Part shown: positions 54,778 to 63,268 of the stretch, in pieces
Position numbering within the stretch: position 1 is the stretch's first letter
Layout of the letters: every line of letters starts with the position of its first letter
From: DAIOEK01 sp963721445
GTDB lineage: Bacteria > Chloroflexota > Anaerolineae > Anaerolineales > Anaerolineaceae
Direction: 5' to 3'
DNA length: 64,000 nucleotides
Assembly (NCBI GenBank): GCA_963721445.1
Contig: CAVRIZ010000003.1
Location: forward strand, 1 to 64,000
Made by a program: the position numbers and the translations under genes
Notes under the pieces: generated by a model
The model's database searches: none
What the model was told of the DNA's origin: nothing
Seen by the model: the letters and a program-made list of their open reading frames with translations, nothing else

Positions 54778-55890
54778 TTACTTATTTTCAACTACACTGC
54801 TCTGGCGTAACGCCAGGGAAACAAAACCGACTATAACTAATACAGCCAAACCACCAATTGCAGCAATCCTTGATCCTGTAAACCCTTCCGGGAAAACACC
54901 GGCTGGTTCACTTGAATCAAAATCAGAAATTTGAACCGCTGGGAGCTTATTCATCTCGGTGATGATATTCAGGCTCTGGGTACCATATTGCTCAGAAGGT
55001 TCGATCTGGGAGTTCTCACTAAATTCATTCCAACTGATTATCCCCAGCGCATCAGGGGATGAGGTTAGTGCGGTATTGATCTGGGTTCGTAATGTCTCCC
55101 CATCTTTTCGATCCACGATACTTGTGCCGCCAACCAGGCGAGCATCAAATCCAGGTGCTGCAGGGGGAATCCATATTCCACCATTTTTGTGGACTTGATC
55201 TGATAAACCTACTAATTTATCCTTATACCCGGGAAATGTATCAGGATTAACCGATGACCAATAATAGGCATCACCATCAACAAACTTTGCAATTCGGTTA
55301 TAGCCAGCCAGGTTTTTTTCTGATGCAAGGAAAAGCAAGGAATTCCGTCTCGTTTCCGTGACAGATGCGATATCCTCTACTGAGAATTTCCATGTTCCTG
55401 ACCAAATGATCAATGGTTTTGAGAATAGTTGGAAGGACGGGTGATCTGCATAAAGGCGAATAAACTCATCCATATCTGATGCAATACGGCTGACCTGCAG
55501 GGGATCGCGGTTAAAATCAAGGCCCTGGTAGATAATGACCAACTTAAAGTCTTCCGCGTCCGCGACTTCAACCAACTGTTTGAGACGTCTATTCAGCGTA
55601 TCCGTACTTTTCCAACTAACGATAAAACCCTTAATGCCAGCTGCCTTCGCCCAACGAATGTGCTGCACCATGACCGCCCGGTCATCGCTGGTATATTTGC
55701 CCAAAACCGGATAATCTGTTTTCGCACGTTCCCAGGAATTACTATCAAACCATATATAGTAATAGGCAAGGACTGGGATCGGATTATTCTCAGCCTTCCA
55801 GTTTGCTTTAACTGTTAGCGCGGGCATCAGCAACCCGCACAAGACCAGTAAAGCGATCACACCGTGAAAGATCTCTGTTTTAGTTTTCAT
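54778..55890 (-). CDS. membrane-anchored GH99/GH71-like protein
   Basis: This 370-residue protein has a signal peptide (GVIALLVLCGLLMPALTVKA) and a barrel domain (PVLAYYYIWFDSNSWERA, AAGIKGFIVSWKSTDTLN, KPLIIWSGTWKF, GIISWNEFSENSQIEPS). A C-terminal membrane helix (IAAIGGLAVLVIVGFVSLAL) follows, with a short cytoplasmic tail. The type I topology puts the enzyme outside the cell. Its first codons overlap the upstream gene by 11 bases. It is a paralogue of 48416-49444. The conserved NEFSE/IEP region suggests a glycosidase acidic site, which is not proven. Confidence 0.75.
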   Translation of the reverse strand: MKTKTEIFHGVIALLVLCGLLMPALTVKANWKAENNPIPVLAYYYIWFDSNSWERAKTDYPVLGKYTSDDRAVMVQHIRWAKAAGIKGFIVSWKSTDTLNRRLKQLVEVADAEDFKLVIIYQGLDFNRDPLQVSRIASDMDEFIRLYADHPSFQLFSKPLIIWSGTWKFSVEDIASVTETRRNSLLFLASEKNLAGYNRIAKFVDGDAYYWSSVNPDTFPGYKDKLVGLSDQVHKNGGIWIPPAAPGFDARLVGGTSIVDRKDGETLRTQINTALTSSPDALGIISWNEFSENSQIEPSEQYGTQSLNIITEMNKLPAVQISDFDSSEPAGVFPEGFTGSRIAAIGGLAVLVIVGFVSLALRQSSVVENK

Positions 55891-57217
55891 GGATGGATTT
55901 CCATTGGTGGTCTAAAACTAATCCACGTTTCTTTCTTAATACCGAATTAATTAACCAGGGACGTCCGTATATCAGTAATCCCAACATCAGAAGGATCGCC
56001 AATATACCTACAATGGCAATATCAAGATAGGTGATCACTTTAATATTGACAACCTGATCACGGGATAATGCGACCGGAGTTTTAGGGCTAAGCCCATTGA
56101 TACCTGTGAGTCTAAAGGTATAAAGCCCTCTCGCAAGGGAATGGATCTCTGCATTTCCGGCAGAATCGAGGGGGTAACTCACAATTTTTCCATCAGGATA
56201 CTCAAGGTTTACGAGCTTCCCTACCGGTGAATCAAATATTCCATCTCTTGCTGAGATCTGCATGGAATAAAGCATCACTGTGGTGTCCCAGGTCCCATTT
56301 GGTTCTGTATAAAACCTTTGTTGAGCCTGATTAACCACATTGGATCCATCGACAATTACTTTAATTACCGAATAGAGCAGTTTTGTTTCTTCCAATCCAG
56401 TAATCCTGCGAGCTATACGGCTTGCAGGAAGCCAGTGGGGATCAGAATCGGTAAAAGTAAATACATCTCCCTGAGCGCTTTTTATGGTGTATTCCGTTAT
56501 ACGACCTGGCTCAATCGGATATCCTGCGAGATCCACAAAATCCTGCTTAACTTGATGAAAAACATTGATGCCAACCGGAATGACTTCATCGGAAGGTACA
56601 CGAATGGTCCGATAAGGCTGATAATCTTCTTCAGACCAACGGCCGAATTCAATTTTCATGGACGGATTCTGGTACTCATCGACCAGGACATCCAAACGAT
56701 ACTGACCAACTCTGTTTACGTAAATTTTTGCCAGACCATCTCTGTTTGTAGTGAACTTCCTGCCATCCAACTTAAACGACAAACCAGCTATGGGTGGGAC
56801 AGCTTGAACCACGACCTCAGTAGGTTTGATGACCAACGCAGTACTGGCCGCAGCTTTTACATAAAGGTGCGAACCATTGTATGACGCGGATAGCGTATGA
56901 CTCCCGGCTGGAAAATCCTTATTTACCTTCAAACTAAATAAACCTGTAAGCGATGATTCCGCCTGACCAATATACATGCCATCAAGGTAGAAGGCGACGT
57001 GCGCTTCGGGAAGGGGATTCCCTCCAGCCACGATTATCCGACCGTTAATCGAAAATGAATCAGCTAACCCGACAGGCGGCACAGAATTCAGCTCGATCGC
57101 TGTATTTTTAGGTTTTACCTTTAGATGAGTACTGGCGAACGCTGGAGTTGAAATCAGGCTAAACAAGAAAGAAATTACAAGGGCAATTAGTGGGACAAGT
57201 CTCCTGTTATTTTTCAC
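55880..57217 (-). CDS. Ig-like-domain membrane protein of unknown function
   Basis: This 445-residue protein has a signal peptide (LIALVISFLFSLISTPAFA), a big Ig-like repeat (GNPLPEAHVAFYLDGMYIGQA ... GSHTLSASYNG), a further beta-rich part, and a C-terminal membrane helix (IAIVGILAILLMLGLLIYG) with a basic tail. No enzyme motif was found. It starts with GTG after GGAGG and overlaps both neighbours by 11 bases. It probably acts as a scaffold or adhesion part of the surface system. Confidence 0.75.
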   Translation of the reverse strand: MKNNRRLVPLIALVISFLFSLISTPAFASTHLKVKPKNTAIELNSVPPVGLADSFSINGRIIVAGGNPLPEAHVAFYLDGMYIGQAESSLTGLFSLKVNKDFPAGSHTLSASYNGSHLYVKAAASTALVIKPTEVVVQAVPPIAGLSFKLDGRKFTTNRDGLAKIYVNRVGQYRLDVLVDEYQNPSMKIEFGRWSEEDYQPYRTIRVPSDEVIPVGINVFHQVKQDFVDLAGYPIEPGRITEYTIKSAQGDVFTFTDSDPHWLPASRIARRITGLEETKLLYSVIKVIVDGSNVVNQAQQRFYTEPNGTWDTTVMLYSMQISARDGIFDSPVGKLVNLEYPDGKIVSYPLDSAGNAEIHSLARGLYTFRLTGINGLSPKTPVALSRDQVVNIKVITYLDIAIVGILAILLMLGLLIYGRPWLINSVLRKKRGLVLDHQWKSIHEN

Positions 57218-58574
57218 GGAGCACCTCCTCCACTTTTTTATTCAATCCATTTTTTGATCTGTAGGATGCAAAACCGATTGCACCGATGGATAAGAACAAC
57301 GCCAACCCGTAGCTTAGATAGATCTTTACAGCGGGAGATTTGACTGTTTGGACATCTACATCACGTGATAGAGGAAGGAATTGCGGTTTCCGTGGTGATT
57401 GTGTGAAATCAAAAGCTGTTAAGAAATTATTCGCAGTTCTATCACGTTCAGCCAGCGGTGCAAGATTCCAGTTTTCTTCAATGAATTTCAGGATGGACGT
57501 AAAATCCAAAACGGTACTATCGATATATCCTTGTTTCGCATACGGGCTCACCAGTAACCCAGGTATGCGAGGACCATATCCATACTCATCCACTTTAGGT
57601 GGAGATACATGATCGTACCATCCTCCCCAATCGTCATACACCAGCAAAAATGCAGAACTGTCCCAAGAAGTCGAGCGCATCAGTTCCTGTATCAGTGTTT
57701 TTACGAATCGCTGTCCAGATTCTGGATACTGCGGTGGGTGTTCACTGGCTCCAGAAGGAATAATGTATGACACGGAAGGAAGCTCTCCATTCCGTAGGTC
57801 GATGTAATATTGTTTTAGATCCACAATATGACTAAACAACTCAGGATCATCCAGGAAACGATCATAATTTAGTAATGGCACCCAAATAACCTGGGAGGCT
57901 CGATTGCCGCTTGTCCCTAAATTCCGATATGTAATGGTTGGGTCGTAATTCTGAACGTAAAATTTCCAGGAAACACCCGCTTCCTGAAGCCGATCGAAGA
58001 TAGTAGGCTTATTGGCTAAATATTCCGCAAGAGTATCGCCTGATTTTGTGCTTGGCTGGATACCTGCGACAGAAAACATGTGATTGGCAAAGCTTCCATC
58101 GGATGCTGAGCTAAAAAATCGGTCAAATAACACATAATGATCTGCCAGGTTCCAGTAATAGGGCAGATCGCGGTCATCATAGTAGCCCATCGACAGCTTG
58201 CCGTCCTGGTTTCTTTTGTTCAATGCTGAAACAAAACCATCCATTTTTCCGTTGTTATTCTGGTCGCGGTAGGTGGATAAGCTGTGTGCCAAATCTGTAA
58301 TTGTCGAATCTCCAATGTGCCAAGGCTCGACAAAACCTTTGGAAGGATCATTCGGATCAACCGGCATTTTCAATCCTACAGGAAAGCCATCAGCTCCGGG
58401 GTAGGTGCCAAAATAATTATCAAAGGAATGGTTCTCCTGCATGATGACAACAAAATGCTGAATTGGTGTGGTCGGTTGTTTTTCGTCTTTTTTCAATGAG
58501 GCTTGAACAGGTTGAAAATACCCTAACAAGATCATTACAGATATAAAAATCGAATAAATGCTTCTGCGGATCAT
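57207..58574 (-). CDS. membrane-anchored phosphoesterase (phospholipase C/acid phosphatase family)
   Basis: This 455-residue protein has a signal peptide (SIYSIFISVMILLGYF) and a PF04185 domain with IQHFVVIMQENHSFDNYF (metal and nucleophile region), YWNLADHYVLFDRFFSSA, AFLLVYDDWGGWYDHVSPP and RIPGLLVSPYAKQGYID. A C-terminal membrane helix (LSYGLALFLSIGAIGFASY) follows. It hydrolyses phosphodiester or phosphomonoester bonds outside the cell; the class includes phospholipase C and AcpA. ATGA overlap couples it to the glycosyltransferase gene before it. Confidence 0.85.
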   Translation of the reverse strand: MIRRSIYSIFISVMILLGYFQPVQASLKKDEKQPTTPIQHFVVIMQENHSFDNYFGTYPGADGFPVGLKMPVDPNDPSKGFVEPWHIGDSTITDLAHSLSTYRDQNNNGKMDGFVSALNKRNQDGKLSMGYYDDRDLPYYWNLADHYVLFDRFFSSASDGSFANHMFSVAGIQPSTKSGDTLAEYLANKPTIFDRLQEAGVSWKFYVQNYDPTITYRNLGTSGNRASQVIWVPLLNYDRFLDDPELFSHIVDLKQYYIDLRNGELPSVSYIIPSGASEHPPQYPESGQRFVKTLIQELMRSTSWDSSAFLLVYDDWGGWYDHVSPPKVDEYGYGPRIPGLLVSPYAKQGYIDSTVLDFTSILKFIEENWNLAPLAERDRTANNFLTAFDFTQSPRKPQFLPLSRDVDVQTVKSPAVKIYLSYGLALFLSIGAIGFASYRSKNGLNKKVEEVLREK

Positions 58575-60151
58575 GGATGCACCTCATAAATGATAATCAC
58601 CGGTTTCAAAACTGGATTACCATTCGAATCTATGACCGAGATATTTTCTGTGTGAACAGCCCGGCCATTGTATTTGTTGACATACCCCAATAACTTATCG
58701 GAGAAAAATGGTGATCTGGCTGCAGAGAATGAATCCCACACCAGATAATTCAGGTCAGTTCGCCGAATCTGTAGATCAGGATTGTGGATCGGAGTGTAGG
58801 AAGGGTTACGATGAAGCGGATTTGGACTGACCGACAGTCCATACGCTCTTCTTTCTCCATAGAATTGAAGGATATTCGCCATGGAAGGACCGATGGTCAT
58901 CATTCGGGCGAATGCAGGTATGTTTTCTTTAACCCAGGTACCTGCTTCTCTTCCTCCCGGAACCCCACCTGTCCCAGCTAGAAATGTAGTGGATATTTCA
59001 GGTTGGATCCGCTGCCAAGTAGCAAGGCCTAATGAGATGACCGTTACTGCAATCAAAACCCAGCTTATACTCCGGCGAACTGACGAACTTAGAAATGCGG
59101 TTGTGAAGGGGAATTCACGGGATTTATTTGCCAATTCACCTAAAGTCCTACCGGCTAATACAGCCAAAGGTGGAACAATCGGTAAGAGGTATTGAAATCC
59201 TTTTACCGGCCATATTTGGAAGAAAAGGAATGGCACAAGTGCCCATACCCCGAGTAACTTTTCCCGCCAGGATCGATCTCTCCAGAGGAGAAATACCCCT
59301 GCGAGTGCAGCCAGAATCACCATCACTCCAACAAAAGGTGGCAGGGTGGATAAGTAGAAAGACCATTCATGGTTAGGTCGGCGGAATAATTGCCAGGTCA
59401 GGTAGTTTAAGCCCGTAGAAGACCCACCCGAAGAGAGCATCAGCGTGATCGGGAAGGATGCAATAATCAGAACCATTGCCAAAATTGCAAGCAATAGATC
59501 GCGCATTCGCACCCGTACTTCCGGGGTGACTGCCAAGAAAGCAAAAATAGCGCCCAATAGTACTATGCTCGTTTCCTTTGCCAGGAAAGTTAATCCCATG
59601 CTTGCGCCTGAAGCAATTAACCATTCGCTTTTATGGGATTTAGCAAACCTGACCAATAGATATAGCGTTAACGACGCGAAAAAGACCATTGGCCCATCGA
59701 GCAACATCTGCCGACTCACGATGACATGATATGGCATCAGTGCGAGGAATAACGCCGCCAGGGCACCCGGGAGTCTTCCATATAGATTTTTACCGATCAG
59801 GTAGGTAAGGTAAACGGTACCAAGACCGGTTGCAACCGACAATAATCTTCCAGACAGATCGTTGAAATTAAATTGATACACGATGGACAAAAGAAACTGA
59901 ATAAGCAATGGATGTGCTCGAAAGATCGGGAATATATCGACTAGTCCGGGTATTCCGGCAATCGCGGCCGCCTGGCCTGAATATACAGCCTCATCTGTGT
60001 TATAACCCATCGCGTTTATCTTCCAGATTCGGAAGAAGAAACCGATCGCAAAAGCCGCAATTAAGATCATGCGGCTGATAGCAATGTCTCGCGTAGTTGG
60101 TAAGACTCCATCCGCTGTTTGTGGTGCAATGCGTTCTCGAAGATTCAACAT
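58571..60151 (-). CDS. PMT/ArnT-like membrane glycosyltransferase
   Basis: This protein of about 526 residues has many membrane segments. It has an early external loop with the acidic pair (NTDEAVYSGQAAAIAG) as in GT39/GT83 enzymes that use polyprenyl-phosphate sugars, then SRQMLLDGPMVFFASL and FLAKETSIVLLGAI. The C-terminal part (about 400-526) is an outer soluble domain. It should move a sugar from a lipid carrier to a protein or surface polymer. Its donor could be made by the GT2-GtrA protein at 61422. The ATG at 60151 has AGGA nearby; 60166 is an alternative. Confidence 0.85.
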   Translation of the reverse strand: MLNLRERIAPQTADGVLPTTRDIAISRMILIAAFAIGFFFRIWKINAMGYNTDEAVYSGQAAAIAGIPGLVDIFPIFRAHPLLIQFLLSIVYQFNFNDLSGRLLSVATGLGTVYLTYLIGKNLYGRLPGALAALFLALMPYHVIVSRQMLLDGPMVFFASLTLYLLVRFAKSHKSEWLIASGASMGLTFLAKETSIVLLGAIFAFLAVTPEVRVRMRDLLLAILAMVLIIASFPITLMLSSGGSSTGLNYLTWQLFRRPNHEWSFYLSTLPPFVGVMVILAALAGVFLLWRDRSWREKLLGVWALVPFLFFQIWPVKGFQYLLPIVPPLAVLAGRTLGELANKSREFPFTTAFLSSSVRRSISWVLIAVTVISLGLATWQRIQPEISTTFLAGTGGVPGGREAGTWVKENIPAFARMMTIGPSMANILQFYGERRAYGLSVSPNPLHRNPSYTPIHNPDLQIRRTDLNYLVWDSFSAARSPFFSDKLLGYVNKYNGRAVHTENISVIDSNGNPVLKPVIIIYEVHP

Positions 60152-60196
60152 AGTATTCCTGTACATTTTCCAGCTTACTTATTCGTTAAACATGTT

Positions 60197-60239
60197 TGGA
60201 TTGAAGAAAACACACTTGAATTTCATTTTCTTCAATCCA
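60197..60239 (-). terminator. intra-operon hairpin
   Basis: The perfect 14-bp arms TGGATTGAAGAAAA and TTTTCTTCAATCCA flank a 15-base loop, between the HprK-like and glycosyltransferase genes. The U-rich part lies inside the stem, so it may be a processing site rather than a full terminator. Confidence 0.5.
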
Positions 60240-60266
60240 TTCCCTGTTATATAATTTCATTTTTAA

Positions 60267-61394
60267 TTAGACAGATACCGTTTCTCGTCTTGCGGACTGA
60301 AGGGACGGTACTTCGTCACAATTACAGGCGCTGGCTACCTGGTCATTTACAAATGCAGGGATCCGGCACCACCAATCGAGGCTGTTTGAGCGAATTAAAG
60401 ACACTGGAAGGGCACCCAGGGCAGAGTAAATAATCTCTTTTTCTCTTTCTCGCAGATCCACACCATTTCGGATGTAGAGGAATTCTTTTATGTCCTCATA
60501 AGGCGGAAAACCATAAGCATCTTCACAATTCTTTAATAACACCCCAAGGGCATCCTCATTTGCCATAGGTGCGATGGCTTCATCACCACGTTCAATAATG
60601 AACATTCCAACAAAATTTGCCTTGCGGGCGAATTTCACTTTAGGCACCAATTGGTCTACCCGGTACTTGGGCGGTGGAACCAACATCTGAGTGATCATAT
60701 TAATGGTTGCAGCGGGCAGATGCGTTTTACTGATCAAGAAAGCTAACTTCCTCCCAGAACGGGAATGAATCCGACTCTGGATTGGCAGGGTGAGCTTTTG
60801 GGAATTTGTGAGCGTGTCTGCGTTGACCGCTCTCAGTGTGTGGTAACTGATGGTTAATGGTTTGGGGTAAGTCAGCGCTACACCACTGGGAGAAACGATG
60901 GTCATATCATCGGATAAAAACGCAGCCTGATCCACGTTCCGGCGTTGGTGCGCTAGAATTTTCAGAAGGGTTGTTGTCTTGCCTGTATCAGTCCTGGCGG
61001 TGATCATGTAGGCATCATCCCCAAAGGCAATCGTTGCGCCATGGACGAGAGCGTACCCTTTTTGAACGAAGGTCCACCGCAGGATTGGCTCTACTACATT
61101 GGTATATAAGACATGAGGAGATAAGCGTAGAGATGGGGATGCAACCACCTCAACCCGATCCTCTTTCATTTCAATCCCGACAGAAAAACCAAGATTGCCA
61201 AAAATTTCGCGATAGGACAAATACATTCCGTTTTTCTTTTCCTCTTCTGTTTGCTTTCGAGGTTGCCCTATCCTTACATCAATCGTTGGTTGTTGGATAT
61301 CGGTATTTACTTTAAAAGGTTCCAATTCTGGAAGTTCACCATCGGATCCGACGGTAATGATGTTGTGGATGCTGTAATTAAATTTTGTGTTCAT
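60267..61394 (-). CDS. HprK-like P-loop kinase-related protein
   Basis: This protein of about 375 residues has a P-loop ARTDTGKTT (about residues 142-150), preceded by YALVHGATIAFGDDAYMIT and followed by FLSDDMTIVSPSGV, which matches HPr kinase-like C-terminal domains (Walker B/DDxxxx region). It has no membrane helix. The ATG at 61394 or 61397 follows AGGAG. It lies between the GT2-GtrA and PMT-like genes in one operon, not near the PTS genes. HprK-like proteins outside PTS loci are poorly understood, and here the target may be a glycosylation component. The catalytic His of HprK is not obvious. Confidence 0.7.
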   Translation of the reverse strand: MNTKFNYSIHNIITVGSDGELPELEPFKVNTDIQQPTIDVRIGQPRKQTEEEKKNGMYLSYREIFGNLGFSVGIEMKEDRVEVVASPSLRLSPHVLYTNVVEPILRWTFVQKGYALVHGATIAFGDDAYMITARTDTGKTTTLLKILAHQRRNVDQAAFLSDDMTIVSPSGVALTYPKPLTISYHTLRAVNADTLTNSQKLTLPIQSRIHSRSGRKLAFLISKTHLPAATINMITQMLVPPPKYRVDQLVPKVKFARKANFVGMFIIERGDEAIAPMANEDALGVLLKNCEDAYGFPPYEDIKEFLYIRNGVDLREREKEIIYSALGALPVSLIRSNSLDWWCRIPAFVNDQVASACNCDEVPSLQSARRETVSV

Positions 61395-61421
61395 CATATT
61401 GCTCCTAAACAATAAGAAAAA

Positions 61422-62603
61422 TTACTTAACTGAAACTGGCTTTCCGGGTTTCGGTTGAGCCCAAATAAAGTTGTCTGCAAGCGCAAACCTTGCGATTGTG
61501 AGGACTGCCAATGAAATTAGATTGGATAGAATGTAATACATCCCTAAAACAGTTGTAAACAGGTAAATTAATGGTGTGCGTAATGATAACGCGATCGTGT
61601 TGATCAGGAAAAACCACCCCAGCCTTTTTAGACGTCCCGATGCAACACTTTTTTCTCGATATACCAACGATTCCGTCAGGCTGAAATTCCATAACGTGGA
61701 TGCGATTGTCGCAATCGCTGCAGAGATTAGATAGTAAATACGCATTAAGTCTGTAGCAAGATAGAGAACCAGCGAGTTGACGAGGACACCACTCAGTCCG
61801 ACCAAAGCAAAACCTATAAAACGAAGAGATCCTTCGCCAAATCGTAAGGTCCACAGTAGGGATAGATATTTAAAAGCTTCTTTAGCTGATGCTTTACTCT
61901 GGCCGGCAAACCTTTCGCCAAAATGAAACGGAACTTCCCCTTTCTTTAGATCTGGATTTCGAACCAGGATCTCAAGCAGAATCTTGAATCCCTTTGGTCT
62001 GAGCGCGTTGATATCGATGGAATCCACTCGAACCAGGAAGAATCCAGTTAACGGATCACTAACCCCTTTCAACTGGCGGGGAAAGAATACTCTAGCTATG
62101 AGATCGAGAGCTTTGGAGATCAAATTTCTAGCAGTGTTTAATCCACTTACTTCACTCGCTTGCGATCGACGTGTGGCAACTACCAGGTCTGCTTTCTCAG
62201 ATCGGGCAGTATCAAGTAAGACCGGAAGCAGGGAAGGTGGGTGTTGTAGATCGCCATCCATTACGCAAGCATATTCTGCCTGTGCGGCCTGCAAACCTAC
62301 CACAACAGCGCCTCCTAGTCCGCCGGTTCGTTCAGACGGAATACGATGGAATAAACGCACATGTAGATCGGGATAGTCCTGTATTGCAGCCTTTATGACT
62401 GCGGGGGTATTATCGGTGGAATCATCCACGAAAATGACTTCAGTCCGCGTATCCAGTAACGACTGCTGAATACTTTTTAATAGCATATCCACATTATCGA
62501 CTTCATTTCTAGTTGGAACGATGACAGAAAGTGCGAGGTTTTCCACATTCGTACGAATTTCTGATGAAACGTTTGTCTTGAGTGCCTGGTTTACTAAATC
62601 CAT
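61422..62603 (-). CDS. GT2 polyprenyl-phosphate sugar synthase fused to a GtrA domain
   Basis: This 393-residue protein has a family 2 glycosyltransferase (DPM1-like) domain: LSVIVPTRNEVDNVDML, EVIFVDDSTDNTP, acidic metal motif VMDGDLQHPP, and GVSDPLTGFFLVR. At about 255-385 a GtrA-like four-helix membrane domain follows (FIGFALVGLSGVLVNSLVLY). It probably makes polyprenyl-phosphate-mannose or -glucose at the inner face and helps it flip. It is the first gene of the - strand surface operon (ATG 62603 after GAGGG) and supplies the PMT-like enzyme. Confidence 0.9.
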   Translation of the reverse strand: MDLVNQALKTNVSSEIRTNVENLALSVIVPTRNEVDNVDMLLKSIQQSLLDTRTEVIFVDDSTDNTPAVIKAAIQDYPDLHVRLFHRIPSERTGGLGGAVVVGLQAAQAEYACVMDGDLQHPPSLLPVLLDTARSEKADLVVATRRSQASEVSGLNTARNLISKALDLIARVFFPRQLKGVSDPLTGFFLVRVDSIDINALRPKGFKILLEILVRNPDLKKGEVPFHFGERFAGQSKASAKEAFKYLSLLWTLRFGEGSLRFIGFALVGLSGVLVNSLVLYLATDLMRIYYLISAAIATIASTLWNFSLTESLVYREKSVASGRLKRLGWFFLINTIALSLRTPLIYLFTTVLGMYYILSNLISLAVLTIARFALADNFIWAQPKPGKPVSVK

Positions 62604-63268
62604 TTACGTACCCTCTTTGAATCGCGTGATTTGTTTTTAACTGCAATATTTCCCCTACCAGTTGCGTCTAACTAAATAGATGAAGAATTCTCTTTATCTA
62701 TTGGTAGACCTTCGTGGGATATATGTCACGACTTATTTATTTTGTATCCCGGTGAATTTCGGGACAGGTGATAGATATTGTTTTGTAAAAAAATTGTTAA
62801 TTGCTCGTTAATTTATGATAAATATAGTCCGATTAGGGTCATTAATCAACCTTGCCTTAAAAATGTATAAGGTTGTCTGTAATTAATAGAGAATTCACGA
62901 GCCATATTTATTTGGTTACTATGCAATTTTCACTATTTCATAATAGGTAGTACAAGGGGTGCTATTAAGCATCTTCAATTGTTAGCCGAATGTAAGGATT
63001 TATTAAGCTTCCCGCTCTTTTTATAAAGTAAGATGGCGCTAGTCCATTCTATTACTACGTTCTTCGATCCGTCGGATATCGAATGGTATTAGAACCAGAA
63101 ACGATCTGGAAAAAGGCATGGATTGATCGGCCACAACCTACCCAATACCAATCCTACCTTTGTAAAATCCACAAAATTGAAAATCATCCGATTCATTCTC
63201 ACAAAAAATGCCAGAAAATTATTGTTTTGTGCTATGTCTGGCTCACAGATGAAAAGTTAGGAGCAACA
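62604..63268. other. divergent intergenic region, no gene seen
   Basis: This 665-base AT-rich gap lies between the surface operon (-) and a secreted CBM96-like gene (+). A weak + strand promoter candidate is TTGCTC (62801-62806), 16 bases, TATAGT (62823-62828). A short inverted repeat, TCCCG/CGGGA, lies near 62747-62764. No open reading frame with a ribosome site and no clear RNA structure was found. Confidence 0.4.
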
